Assembly: GCF_002095435.2 (NCBI RefSeq)
Contig: NZ_MJEJ02000052.1
Span: 186,001-250,000, forward strand
Direction: 5' to 3'
From: Williamsia sp. 1138
GTDB taxonomy: Bacteria > Actinomycetota > Actinomycetes > Mycobacteriales > Mycobacteriaceae
DNA length: 64,000 nt
The position numbers and the translations under genes were made by a program. Positions 7,123 through 16,133 of the stretch are shown here, in pieces (positions within the stretch are counted from its first letter, which is position 1; each line of letters begins with the position of its first letter). The notes beneath the pieces are model-generated. The model was not told the origin of the DNA. It saw only the letters and a program-made list of their open reading frames with translations, and searched no databases.

Positions 7123-8328
7123 GTGAGGGTGGTTCGAGCCGGATGTCCGGTGGACCTGGCCGGTAGTGTGTCCTGCGTGGTGCGTCTTCCGAATCTCATG
7201 ACCGGTCCCAGGCTCCTGACCAGTGCCGCCACCGCCGGAGTCGCGCTCGCCGCGGCCGGTGTCACCGCCGGGGGTGAGGTCTATCGGGCAATGGGGGCAC
7301 CCAAAGATCTTGTGCTCCCGCATATCAGCGGTTCGCCGCGCCAGCAGGGCGGCACCTTCGCGAACGTCGAACCTGCGACCCCCGTCGAAGGTGACCGCGC
7401 GGCGGCGCTGGCGATGCTGCGCCGCGGTGACATCGGCAAACCCTCGAAGCGCCTGCAATTCGACGTCACGCCTCTACCTCAGGAGGCCGCTGACCTCGCC
7501 GCGACGTGGATGGGTCATGCCTCGGTCCTGGTAGAACTCGATGGTCACCGCATCCTGACCGATCCCGTGTGGAGCAAACGCTGCTCACCATCGAGCATCG
7601 TCGGGCCCGCCCGCATGCACCCGGTGCCGCACGCCCTCGATGAGCTGCCCTCGCTCGACGTCATCCTGATCAGCCACGACCACTACGACCACCTCGACAC
7701 CGCGACGGTCCGCAAACTCGCGGTTCTGCATCCGGAGGCGACGTTCGTGGCGCCGATCGGGGTCGGGGCTCATCTGGAGTACTGGGGTATCGACTCGGAG
7801 CGTATCCACGAGGCCGACTGGGGTGAGTCGATCACGATCGGCGATCTCACGTTCAACTGCTGCCCGGCCCGGCACTTCTCCGGTCGCGGTCTGCAGCGCA
7901 ACACCACTCAATGGGCGAGCTGGGCCGTGGCGGGTCCGAACAACAACTTCTTCTTCTCCGGCGACTCCGGAATCACCGACGCCTTCGAACAGGTTGGGTC
8001 CGACCACGGACCGTTCGGCCTGAGCCTGATCGCGATCGGCGCGTACGACCGGCTCTGGCCCGACATCCACCTCAACCCGGAGGAGGCGGTCGAGGTGTAC
8101 CGGATGCTCAACGGCGACAAGCTCTCCGAGTCACTGCTGTTGCCCATCCATTGGGCCACCTTCAACCTCGCGCTACACGAGTGGGCTGATCCGGTCCAGC
8201 GGCTGTTACCCGCAGCCCAGGTACATCAGATCCCGCTGATCACACCGATGCCGGGAGCCCACTTCGACGTCACCTCACGCACGGGACACGGATTCGACAG
8301 CCAGTCCTGGTGGGAGGTCGCCGCATGA
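7123..8328 (+). CDS. MBL-fold metallo-hydrolase (Rv0906-like)
   Basis: This is a metallo-beta-lactamase-fold protein of about 401 residues. The metal motif HxHxDH is clear in [17 protein letters not shown], and further ligands are likely in [18 protein letters not shown] and the late LLPIHWATF segment. This arrangement matches the NAPE-PLD/UlaG-like branch. The N-terminal stretch ([20 protein letters not shown]) is hydrophobic and could be a membrane anchor or signal. The start is uncertain: GTG at 7123 has a GAAAG upstream, and an ATG at 7198 is in frame. It precedes the CtpE ATPase with a 4-bp overlap, as does its M. tuberculosis counterpart near ctpE. The substrate is unknown, possibly a phospholipid-like ester. 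Confidence 0.85.
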   Translation: MRVVRAGCPVDLAGSVSCVVRLPNLMTGPRLLTSAATAGVALAAAGVTAGGEVYRAMGAPKDLVLPHISGSPRQQGGTFANVEPATPVEGDRAAALAMLRRGDIGKPSKRLQFDVTPLPQEAADLAATWMGHASVLVELDGHRILTDPVWSKRCSPSSIVGPARMHPVPHALDELPSLDVILISHDHYDHLDTATVRKLAVLHPEATFVAPIGVGAHLEYWGIDSERIHEADWGESITIGDLTFNCCPARHFSGRGLQRNTTQWASWAVAGPNNNFFFSGDSGITDAFEQVGSDHGPFGLSLIAIGAYDRLWPDIHLNPEEAVEVYRMLNGDKLSESLLLPIHWATFNLALHEWADPVQRLLPAAQVHQIPLITPMPGAHFDVTSRTGHGFDSQSWWEVAA

Positions 8329-10844
8329 CCGCCGTCGACGAGGCGCACGTCGCCACCGGGCTCACCAGGGCCCAGGTTGCAGAGCGGGTCGCCGCCGGGC
8401 AGGTGAACGTGCTGCCGGACCGCTCCGGACGGACGGTCGGCCAGATCGTCCGCGCCAACGTGTTCACCCGTATCAACGCCATTCTCGGTGTGCTGTTCAT
8501 CATCGTGATGAGTACCGGTTCGGTCATCAACGGCGCCTTCGGCCTGCTGATCATCGCGAACAGCGGTATCGGCATCATTCAGGAGATCCGTGCGAAGAAG
8601 ACCCTCGACGCCCTCGCGATCGTCGGTCAGACCCGGCCGATGGTGCGCCGCGACGGTGTGGCCGCGGAGATCGCGCCGAGCGAGGTGGTCCTCGACGACA
8701 TCATCGAGCTGGGTCCGGGCGACCAGATCGTCGTCGACGGTGACACCGTCGAATCGGCGTCGCTCGACATCGACGAGTCGCTGCTCACCGGCGAGGCCGA
8801 CGCGGTCGACAAGGCGCCCGGCGACCACATCATGTCGGGCAGTTTCGTCGTGTCGGGGTCAGGCGCCTATCGGGCCACCAAGGTCGGCCGGGACGCCTAC
8901 GCGGCTCAACTCGCCGAGGAGGCAAGCAAGTTCACGCTCGTCGACTCCGAGTTGCGGAGCGGCATCGACAAGATCCTGAAGATCATCACCTGGCTGCTGA
9001 TCCCGGCCGGACTCCTGACGATCATCAACCAGCTGTTCATCAGCGACAACGGCATCAAGGCGTCGCTGCTGGGCATGGTCGCAGCCCTGGTGCCGATGGT
9101 CCCCGAAGGCCTGGTGCTGATGACGACCATCGCCTTCGCGGTAGGGGTCGTGCGACTGGGCAGACGGCAGTGCCTGGTCAACGAACTGCCCGCGATCGAA
9201 GGTCTCGCCCGCGTGAACGTCGTCTGCGCCGACAAGACCGGAACGCTGACCGAGAACGGCATGCGGCTCTCGGAACTCGTTGCGGTGCACGGTGAGCAGG
9301 CCGATCTGCAGCAGGCCGACCTCCAGCTGGCACTGGCAGCCCTGGCCGCGCACGACCCGCGCCCGAACGCCAGCGTGCAGGCGATGGCCGAGGCATTCCC
9401 CGATGCGCCCGACTGGACCTCGACGCACATCGCACCGTTCACCTCCGCGAAGAAGTGGAGCGGGATCTCGTTCTGCGACGCCGCGTCCGGTGACGATCGC
9501 GGCAACTGGCTGCTCGGTGCGCCCGACATGCTGCTCGATCCCGACGGCGACACCGCCGCGCAGGCAAGCGATCTCGGCTCGGGCGGGTTGCGGGTACTCC
9601 TGCTCGCCTCGACGGATGTGCCGGTCGATTCCGAGGCCGACGGCCTGAGCGCCCCCGGTGCGGTCAGCGCGCGTGCGTTGATCGCGCTCGAGCAACGCGT
9701 CCGCCCGGATGCCCGCGAAACGCTGGACTACTTTGCCTCACAGAATGTGTCGGTGAAGGTGATCTCCGGCGACAACGCCGTGTCGGTCGGCGCGGTCGCG
9801 GGTTCCCTGGGGCTCGGTACCGTCGACGACGCCGTCGACGCCCGTAGCTTGCCCAGCGAGCAGGACCCACTCGCCGATGTCCTCGAGGGTCACACCACTT
9901 TCGGCCGGGTGCGTCCCGACCAGAAGCGGGCGATGGTGGGGGCGCTGCAATCCCGTGGCAACACGGTCGCGATGACCGGCGACGGCGTCAACGACGTCCT
10001 GGCCCTCAAAGATGCCGACATCGGGGTCGCGATGGGGTCGGGCAGCTCGGCGAGCCGGTCGGTGGCGCAGATCGTGCTGCTCGACAATCGTTTTGCCACC
10101 CTGCCGTACGTGGTCGGCGAAGGTCGCCGGGTGATCGGCAACATCGAACGGGTCTCCAACCTGTTCCTCACCAAAACGGTGTACGCGGTACTGCTCGCGC
10201 TGATGATCGGGATCGCCGGGGTCGCGGGCAAGATCTTCGGCTTCACCCCGATCTCGTACCCGTTCCAGCCGATCCACGTCACCATCTCGGCGTGGTTCAC
10301 GATCGGTATCCCGGCCTTCATCCTCTCGCTCGCCCCCAACAACGAACGTGCCCGCACCGGCTTCGTGGGCCGGGTGCTACGGCTGGCGATCCCGTCGGGC
10401 ATCGTGATCGCGGTCTGCACCTTCGTCGCGTACGCGATCGTCTATCCGGGCGGCGGCGGCGTGGAGCTGGGTAGCAAAGATTCGATCGACATGACCCCCG
10501 ATCAGATGCAGGCCGCGACCACTGCGCTGATCACGCTGATCTCCATCTCCCTCTGGGTACTGGCGGTGGTCGCCCGGCCGTACAACTGGTGGAAGATCCT
10601 GTTGATCTCGGGGTCCGCGCTGGCCTATGTCCTGATCTTCAGCCTGCCGCTCACCCAGGACCTGTTCAAGCTCGACCCCACCGATTGGGCCAAGACGAGT
10701 GTGGCCCTGATCGCCTCGGCGATCGGGATCATCTTGGTGGAGTTGCTCTGGCGGCTGAATCCGGTCATCGCGAGTTGGTCGAGTAGGCTGAACTCCCGAT
10801 CTTCACAGAAAGACACCGTCGAAACAGCACGTTCGGGCGGGTAG
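8325..10844 (+). CDS. ctpE: Cation-translocating P-type ATPase, CtpE-like
   Basis: This 839-residue P-type ATPase has the phosphorylation motif [12 protein letters not shown] (Asp303), the actuator loop ([12 protein letters not shown]), the membrane segment [11 protein letters not shown] and the hinge [24 protein letters not shown]. These features and the neighbours (MBL hydrolase before, Rv0909-like antitoxin after) match mycobacterial CtpE, described as a Ca2+ uptake ATPase of the plasma membrane. The cytosolic N-terminus lacks heavy-metal-binding CxxC domains. ATGA overlap with the MBL gene shows translational coupling. The Ca2+ specificity is carried over from the family and not visible in residues I can verify. 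Confidence 0.87.
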   Translation: MTAVDEAHVATGLTRAQVAERVAAGQVNVLPDRSGRTVGQIVRANVFTRINAILGVLFIIVMSTGSVINGAFGLLIIANSGIGIIQEIRAKKTLDALAIVGQTRPMVRRDGVAAEIAPSEVVLDDIIELGPGDQIVVDGDTVESASLDIDESLLTGEADAVDKAPGDHIMSGSFVVSGSGAYRATKVGRDAYAAQLAEEASKFTLVDSELRSGIDKILKIITWLLIPAGLLTIINQLFISDNGIKASLLGMVAALVPMVPEGLVLMTTIAFAVGVVRLGRRQCLVNELPAIEGLARVNVVCADKTGTLTENGMRLSELVAVHGEQADLQQADLQLALAALAAHDPRPNASVQAMAEAFPDAPDWTSTHIAPFTSAKKWSGISFCDAASGDDRGNWLLGAPDMLLDPDGDTAAQASDLGSGGLRVLLLASTDVPVDSEADGLSAPGAVSARALIALEQRVRPDARETLDYFASQNVSVKVISGDNAVSVGAVAGSLGLGTVDDAVDARSLPSEQDPLADVLEGHTTFGRVRPDQKRAMVGALQSRGNTVAMTGDGVNDVLALKDADIGVAMGSGSSASRSVAQIVLLDNRFATLPYVVGEGRRVIGNIERVSNLFLTKTVYAVLLALMIGIAGVAGKIFGFTPISYPFQPIHVTISAWFTIGIPAFILSLAPNNERARTGFVGRVLRLAIPSGIVIAVCTFVAYAIVYPGGGGVELGSKDSIDMTPDQMQAATTALITLISISLWVLAVVARPYNWWKILLISGSALAYVLIFSLPLTQDLFKLDPTDWAKTSVALIASAIGIILVELLWRLNPVIASWSSRLNSRSSQKDTVETARSGG

Positions 10845-10861
10845 ACCAGAAGGAGGATCCC

Positions 10862-11050
10862 ATGGATCTCAAAGGCCTGATCAACAAGGGCAAGTCGACG
10901 TTGAGCAAGAACACCAAGATCATCGATCAGGGTGCCGACGCGGTGAACAAGGCCACCAAGGGCAAGTACGCCGGCCAGGTCAGGAAGGGTGCGGACGCCG
11001 CGAAGAAGTTCGCACAGGACGACAAGAGGAACCCGGGCCAGCAGCACTGA
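10862..11050 (+). CDS. Antitoxin, Rv0909/MT0933-like family
   Basis: This 62-residue, Lys- and Asp-rich helical protein (MDLKGLINKGKSTLSKNTKIIDQGADAVNKATKGKYAGQVRKGADAAKKFAQ) matches the small antitoxin family that follows ctpE in mycobacteria. A strong AGAAGGAGGATCCC ribosome-binding site precedes the ATG. In M. tuberculosis the partner toxin (Rv0910, SRPBCC fold) is the next gene. Here a lipase gene lies between, and the putative toxin starts at 12366. The 3' end overlaps the lipase start by 62 bp if the GTG at 10989 is used. Confidence 0.8.
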   Translation: MDLKGLINKGKSTLSKNTKIIDQGADAVNKATKGKYAGQVRKGADAAKKFAQDDKRNPGQQH

Positions 11051-12308
11051 CAGGCACCCGATCAAGAAGCTGACCACAGCGCTGATCGCGCCGGCAGTCG
11101 CACTGCTCGCGATCACCGCGTGTTCCACCACCGGCGACGACGACGGCCAGGCGCCGCCGTCGTCGCCGAGTGCGTCCGCGGGCTCGTCTGCGGCGACGTC
11201 GCCATCGCAGCCCCCGGCGCCCACGCCCGCAGAGCGGGGCGACATCGTCACGCAGGCGACGTTCGATGCCGGTTCCGAACTCCGAGCCGCCGGAACCCTG
11301 ACCCGCGTGGTCTACCGATCCACCGCCGGGTACGGAGGCGGTTTCGGCACAGAGGTCTCCGGGGTGATCGCCGTTCCCGAGGGCGACCCCCCTCCGGGCG
11401 GCTGGCCGATCGTCGCCTTGGGCCACGGCACCACCGGCACCGATCCGAGTTGCGGTCCGTCGGACTATCCCGACCTGCTCGGCGAAGACGGCAATGTGAC
11501 CCGCTTGCTCAATCGTGGGTTCGTCGTTGCCGCCAGTGACTACCAGGGGCTCGGGACCGCGGTGAGCAACCCCAGGCCGCATCCCTATCTCGAGCCGAGA
11601 ACCGTTGCCTTCAACATGATCGACGCGGTGCGCGCCGCCCAAAACGTGGTCCCGGACACGTCCGACCGCTGGGCGGCCATCGGGGCGTCCCAGGGCGGAC
11701 AGGCCGCCTGGGCGTCCGCAGAGGCGGCAGGCGACTACGGCCAGGGACTGGAGTTCGTGGGTGCGGCGGCGCTGGCGCCTGCCGCGGATGTCTCACCCAT
11801 CACCGACGCCGGAATCGACACCAAGTACACCGACGCCCAGAAGATCTTCATCCCGAACCTGGTGGCGGGGCTTCGTGAGGTGTATCCCGATCTCGACCCC
11901 GACGACTACATGCGGGGCGGTCTCGCGGCAGGGGCCGACGTGTTCACCTCGTGCGGCCCGACGTCGACGGCGGATCGCTTCAGCGCTGCCATGTCGATCG
12001 CTCCCGGCGATGCCGCGATCGCCGATCAGGAGGCCGCCGACCGGATCCGCGAGATCCTGCAGGGTGATGCACTGCCTGCTCGCCGGGCGGATGGTCCGTT
12101 GTTCGTCGCGTACGGAGACCAGGACACCATCATCCTGCCCGCCTGGACCACAGCGGCGCTGCAGCGTGCCTGCGCGGCGGGCGACGTCGTCGAGGTCGTT
12201 CGCAAACCGGACGGCGGGCACACCAATCTCGGGGTCACCACCACCGCCGTCGACTGGATCTCCGATCGTTTCGCGGACCAGCCGGCACCGGATAGTTGCC
12301 CCGTCTGA
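10989..12308 (+). CDS. Secreted lipoprotein lipase/esterase (LIP family)
   Basis: This is an alpha/beta-hydrolase of about 439 residues. A Lys pair, a hydrophobic stretch and a lipobox-like LLAITAC give a lipoprotein signal, followed by a Ser/Pro/Ala-rich linker (about residues 46-80). The nucleophile elbow is GASQG with Ser234, the acid is likely in YGDQDTI and the His in GGHTNLG, as in secretory LIP-family lipases. The GTG at 10989 is the nearest in-frame start; it gives an Arg-rich leader of about 25 residues before the signal helix and a 62-bp overlap with the antitoxin gene. A rare or undetected start nearer 11050 is possible. The gene separates the antitoxin from its SRPBCC partner. Confidence 0.85.
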   Translation: MRTPRRSSHRTTRGTRASSTDRHPIKKLTTALIAPAVALLAITACSTTGDDDGQAPPSSPSASAGSSAATSPSQPPAPTPAERGDIVTQATFDAGSELRAAGTLTRVVYRSTAGYGGGFGTEVSGVIAVPEGDPPPGGWPIVALGHGTTGTDPSCGPSDYPDLLGEDGNVTRLLNRGFVVAASDYQGLGTAVSNPRPHPYLEPRTVAFNMIDAVRAAQNVVPDTSDRWAAIGASQGGQAAWASAEAAGDYGQGLEFVGAAALAPAADVSPITDAGIDTKYTDAQKIFIPNLVAGLREVYPDLDPDDYMRGGLAAGADVFTSCGPTSTADRFSAAMSIAPGDAAIADQEAADRIREILQGDALPARRADGPLFVAYGDQDTIILPAWTTAALQRACAAGDVVEVVRKPDGGHTNLGVTTTAVDWISDRFADQPAPDSCPV

Positions 12309-12365
12309 GGGGACACGGGCGGCCGCTCGCACCACTGCGTCGACTCGGACGCTAACGTCAGCGGC

Positions 12366-12803
12366 ATGGCAAAGGTCAAAGACTCGATCAAGGTGGGATT
12401 GACGCCGGCACAGGCGTGGGAGCATGCGCTGGACCTGTCCCGATTCGGTGACTGGCTCGTCATTCACGACGGGTGGCGCAGCGAGCTCCCGGGGCCGGGA
12501 GAGATCGGCAAGGGCACCGAGGTGTCGTCGGTCGTGGCGGCCAAGGGCACCCGGGTGCGCTTCAACTGGGTCGTCGACGAGTACGACCCGCCCCGTCGCG
12601 TGAGCCTGAAGGGCGACGGCAAGGGCGGTGTGAAGGTCACCCTGATCCTCGAGGTCGCTCCTGATGGTGACGGCGCCGACCTCACCTTCGAGCTCGAACT
12701 CGGAGGCCTGCCGATGATCGGGCTCGCCGGCCGAGCGGCCGCGAAGGTCGTCAAGGGCGACATCCACACCTCACTGCAGAAGTTCCACGACCTCTACGCC
12801 TGA
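12366..12803 (+). CDS. SRPBCC-family protein, Rv0910-like toxin homolog
   Basis: This 145-residue protein begins MAKVKDSIKVGLTPAQAWEHALDLSRFGDWLVIHDGWRSELPG, with the helix-grip (START/SRPBCC) pattern of the mycobacterial Rv0910 family. In M. tuberculosis Rv0910 is reported as the toxin partner of Rv0909. Here it lies 57 bp after the lipase rather than beside the antitoxin. The fold is well supported. The toxin role is inferred from the family alone, since a housekeeping lipid-binding role is equally compatible with the fold. Confidence 0.78.
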   Translation: MAKVKDSIKVGLTPAQAWEHALDLSRFGDWLVIHDGWRSELPGPGEIGKGTEVSSVVAAKGTRVRFNWVVDEYDPPRRVSLKGDGKGGVKVTLILEVAPDGDGADLTFELELGGLPMIGLAGRAAAKVVKGDIHTSLQKFHDLYA

Positions 12804-12863
12804 CCTCGCCGCGGTCGCCGGTGTGTATAGAATCCGGCGAACCTCGAAACAAGGTGGTGAGGG

Positions 12864-14534
12864 ATGGGTCGACATGGAGTCGACAGCGACGCCGAGGAAG
12901 AGTTCGGATTCAGCGGACACCGTGACGGCGGGCGGGGGAGTGGGGGACGGTGGGCCCTTGTCGCTCTGGTGCTGGTCGCGGTGTTGGTGGCGGGACTGAT
13001 CTTGTGGCGCACTGTGTGGGACGGGTCAGGGACCGATTGCGATTCCCGGGAAGCGGTGGCAGTGATCGCCGACCCGTCGATGGCCGGCACCCTGAAGCCG
13101 GTGGCTGCCGAGGCGTCGGGTGACTCCTGTTACGACTTCACCGTGACCGCTGTCAGCGGCGCGAACGTGGCAGGGCAGCTGACCAAGGGTGATCAGGCTC
13201 CGGATCTGTGGATCGCGGATTCTCAGACGAGGGCACGCAAGGTCACCGACCAGGTTCGTGTGGCACCCGACATCATCGCCGATTCCGTCGCCGCAAGCCC
13301 TGTGGTTGTCGCGGGCAAAGATGTTGCGCCGTTGAACAATTGGGTCGACGTCATGACGCTGCCGGGGCTGCGGCTCGGCAATCCGATCGACTCGAGTACC
13401 GGAGATGCCCCGATCGTCGGCGCGCTGGCCGCCGAGCAGGACGGGGCGATCACCCGCAAGGAGTTCACCGACGCGATGACCTTGCTGGCGCTGCAGCAGG
13501 GCAACGCGCGCGTCGGCGGCGACTCCGACGGTGACCGGCTCGCGGTCGCGGCGGGCAGTGATTCTCCGACCGTCGTCAGCGAACAGCATTTCATCGAGTT
13601 CCAGCGCGCGAATCCGGAGAGCGGTCTGACGCCCTCGGTCCCGGCGGACGGGACCATGGTCCTCGACTACCCGATGCTCAACACCGCGTCCGCCGCCCGC
13701 AAGGACACCATCGCGCAGGCAGGCGCGAAGCTCGTCGAACAGATCGCGTCCGATCAAGGCGCAGAAGCTTTGACCGAGAGCGGCTTTCGTACGTCGGTGG
13801 ATGAACCCGGCCCTGAGGGCGGGGTCGGTCAGGTGACGGTGCTGACCCTCAAGGATCCGGCCCAGGAAGACAAGGCGTTGCGGCAATGGGCGGTACTCGG
13901 CGTGCCGATCCGCAGCCTGGTCGTCGAAGATGCCTCGGGCTCGATGGAGGAACGTGCGGGCGACTCCACGCGTGCGGAAATGCTCGTGGAGGCCAGCCAG
14001 AACGGACTCAAGCTGTTCCCGAACAACACCGCATTGGGTGCGTGGCTGTTCTCGATCAACATGGGCGGGCAGGGACAGGACTGGCTCCCGATCGCGCCCA
14101 TCGAACGCCTCGACACCGTCGATGCGGACGGACAGACGCACCGCGCGTACCTGGAGTCGCAGATCGTCACCTTGCCGGACCGCCTCGGTGGTGCGACCGG
14201 TCTCTACGACACCACGCTGGCAGCGTTCAAGGAGGTGCAGGACAGCTACGACCCCAACTTCTCCAACAGCGTCATCCTCCTGACCGACGGTCAGAACGAG
14301 GACGACAACTCCATCAGTCTGCAGGGGCTCCTTGCCGAGCTCAAGGCGCTCGAGGACCCGGCCAGGCCGGTGTTGATCCTGACCATCGGTATCACCGAGG
14401 ATGCTGACGCGGACTCGCTGCAGCAGATCGCAGATGCCACCGGCGGGACCAGCTATATCGCGGAGTCGGCAGCGGACATCTCGACGGTGTTCGTCGATGC
14501 GGTGGCCTCGCGGATCGAGGCGGCCGGGCGTTAG
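12864..14534 (+). CDS. Membrane-anchored substrate-binding/VWA-domain protein
   Basis: This 556-residue protein has an acidic N-terminal cytoplasmic tail, one transmembrane helix (about residues 30-48) and an extracytoplasmic region in two parts. Residues about 60-340 have the look of an ABC-type substrate-binding fold (QAPDLWIADSQTRARKV, SPVVVAGKDVAPLNNW). Residues about 350-556 form a von Willebrand A domain with MIDAS-like EDASGSM and ILLTDGQNEDD. A good AAGGTGGTGAGGG ribosome site and a TATAGAAT hexamer region lie upstream. No transporter genes are adjacent, so an adhesion or sensory role is more likely than uptake. The same two-domain architecture is common in actinobacteria with unknown function. 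Confidence 0.8.
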   Translation: MGRHGVDSDAEEEFGFSGHRDGGRGSGGRWALVALVLVAVLVAGLILWRTVWDGSGTDCDSREAVAVIADPSMAGTLKPVAAEASGDSCYDFTVTAVSGANVAGQLTKGDQAPDLWIADSQTRARKVTDQVRVAPDIIADSVAASPVVVAGKDVAPLNNWVDVMTLPGLRLGNPIDSSTGDAPIVGALAAEQDGAITRKEFTDAMTLLALQQGNARVGGDSDGDRLAVAAGSDSPTVVSEQHFIEFQRANPESGLTPSVPADGTMVLDYPMLNTASAARKDTIAQAGAKLVEQIASDQGAEALTESGFRTSVDEPGPEGGVGQVTVLTLKDPAQEDKALRQWAVLGVPIRSLVVEDASGSMEERAGDSTRAEMLVEASQNGLKLFPNNTALGAWLFSINMGGQGQDWLPIAPIERLDTVDADGQTHRAYLESQIVTLPDRLGGATGLYDTTLAAFKEVQDSYDPNFSNSVILLTDGQNEDDNSISLQGLLAELKALEDPARPVLILTIGITEDADADSLQQIADATGGTSYIAESAADISTVFVDAVASRIEAAGR

Positions 14535-14748
14535 CTCATCGCTGAGATCACGAAAGATCGTGAGACCGACGTCCATCGGATTCAGGCGATGCGATCGACC
14601 AGATCAAGGGCCGAGGCGCAGGGCTGGACTATGGCGGAAAAGGGCCGGTGGGCAGGGATAACACGCCCGCGCTTAAAGCTGGCTGAGTTCTGAGAGATTC
14701 CTGTCAAAGTCCCGCCAAACGGACCGCGGTCGACTCTCACCAGGCACT

Positions 14749-15264
14749 ATGGACACCATGACTTCGACCATCACTTCATCTGCAACGAGCCGAATTGTCA
14801 ACGCGGGCAAGGTCGCCGCGGTGATCGCGGCGACCGGCGCTGCGATTGCCGCCTGCGGCGACGACGGCGGCAGCACCTCTGCGTCGACCACCACGGCAGC
14901 AGCGACATCCACCACGACGGGCTCGACCGCCGCGGAATCGACAGCGGCACAGGGCGGCTCGACCTCCCCGTATGCCGACGGTGAGTACTCGGCCACCGGC
15001 ACCTACAACTCACCCGGTGGTGAGCAGTCGGTCGGTGTCACAGTCACCCTGTCGAACTCGGTTATCACAGCGCTCACCCTCGACACCAGCCAGACCAAGG
15101 GCACCTCCGCCGAGTTCCAGGCGAAGTTCGCCAGTGGAATCGACTCTCTCGTCGTCGGCAAGAGCATCGATGAGCTCGACGTCAGCAAGGTCTCCGGATC
15201 GTCGCTGACCTCCGGCGGGTTCAACAACGCGATCGACGAGATCAAGAGCGAAGCCAAGGCGTGA
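14749..15264 (+). CDS. FMN-binding lipoprotein (RnfG/NqrC-like domain)
   Basis: This 171-residue protein has a signal with lipobox-like AIAAC, a Ser/Thr-rich linker (about residues 40-75) and an FMN-binding domain (YADGEYSATGTYNSPGGEQSVGVTVTLSNSVITALTL). It ends in SGSSLTSGGFNNAI, which resembles the SGA[ST]x[ST] motif to which ApbE attaches FMN covalently. The gene for an ApbE transferase begins within its last 4 bp and a membrane reductase follows, so the three form one extracytoplasmic flavin electron-transfer operon. It would sit on the outer face of the membrane and pass electrons from the reductase to an unknown acceptor. Confidence 0.86.
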   Translation: MDTMTSTITSSATSRIVNAGKVAAVIAATGAAIAACGDDGGSTSASTTTAAATSTTTGSTAAESTAAQGGSTSPYADGEYSATGTYNSPGGEQSVGVTVTLSNSVITALTLDTSQTKGTSAEFQAKFASGIDSLVVGKSIDELDVSKVSGSSLTSGGFNNAIDEIKSEAKA

Positions 15265-16133
15265 TCAGCGGGTCGACGGCGGTGTCCGTGTGGGAGTTCA
15301 GTGCTCTCGGGACGGCGTGGGACATCACGGTGCCTACGCCGCTTTCCGAGGCGCTCCGCGCGCAGATCGCCGTCGAACTGGCCCGTATCGACCAGGTGTG
15401 GTCGAGGTTCCGGTCAGACTCGGTGGTCGCCGAGATCGCCCGCACCGCGGGGGAGTACCCGATCGCCGAATCCGATCAGCCGATGCTCGACCTGCATCGA
15501 CGGCTGTACGAGGTCACGAACGGGCTCGTGACGCCGTTGGTGGGACAAACCTTGGATGATGCCGGGTACGGCGCCGGGTATGCCCTGCGGCCTGCGGACA
15601 CGGTCGCGGGGGTACCTGCCTGGGACGATGTCATCGCCGGCTGGCAGGGGACCCTCCGCACGAGCCGACCAGCGCTGATCGACGTCGGCGCCAGCGGAAA
15701 GGGCTTTGCCGTCGACCAGGTCTCGAAGATTATCGCCGACGCGGGGTTCGACGAGTACCTCGTCAACGGCAGCGGAGACATCAGGGCCGGTGCAGCGCCG
15801 CACCGCATCGCCCTTGAGCACCCGACAGATCCCACGAAGGCCATCGGCACGGTGATGATCGAGAACAACGCGATCTGCGGTTCGGCCGGCAATCGGCGAG
15901 CATGGGCCGATTGGCACCACATCGTGGACCCGCGCAGCAGCAGACCCACCCGAGAGGTACTTGCCACCTGGGTGATCGCCGACGACACCATGACCGCCGA
16001 CGGTCTGTCGACCGCACTGTTCTTCTCCTCTCCGCAGAAGCTGTTGCGCGACTATCGCTTCGACTACGTGGTGGTGCGGGCAAATGGCAGCGTGGAGCAT
16101 TCACATGCCCGAGAACTGGAGCTCTTTCTATGA
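15261..16133 (+). CDS. apbE: FAD:protein FMN transferase (ApbE)
   Basis: This 290-residue protein shows the ApbE hallmarks: an early S-A-L-G-T-A-W segment, RFRSDSVVAEI, the substrate loop IDVGASGKGFAVDQVS and the C-terminal ADGLSTALFF metal-site motif. ApbE splits FAD and attaches FMN to a Thr/Ser in extracytoplasmic proteins. The GTG at 15261 overlaps the FMN-binding lipoprotein stop, and the stop overlaps the ATG of the reductase gene by 4 bp. No clear signal peptide is visible, although such enzymes often act outside the membrane; this is worth noting but may reflect a short atypical leader. The target is almost certainly the preceding gene product. Confidence 0.9.
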   Translation: MISGSTAVSVWEFSALGTAWDITVPTPLSEALRAQIAVELARIDQVWSRFRSDSVVAEIARTAGEYPIAESDQPMLDLHRRLYEVTNGLVTPLVGQTLDDAGYGAGYALRPADTVAGVPAWDDVIAGWQGTLRTSRPALIDVGASGKGFAVDQVSKIIADAGFDEYLVNGSGDIRAGAAPHRIALEHPTDPTKAIGTVMIENNAICGSAGNRRAWADWHHIVDPRSSRPTREVLATWVIADDTMTADGLSTALFFSSPQKLLRDYRFDYVVVRANGSVEHSHARELELFL

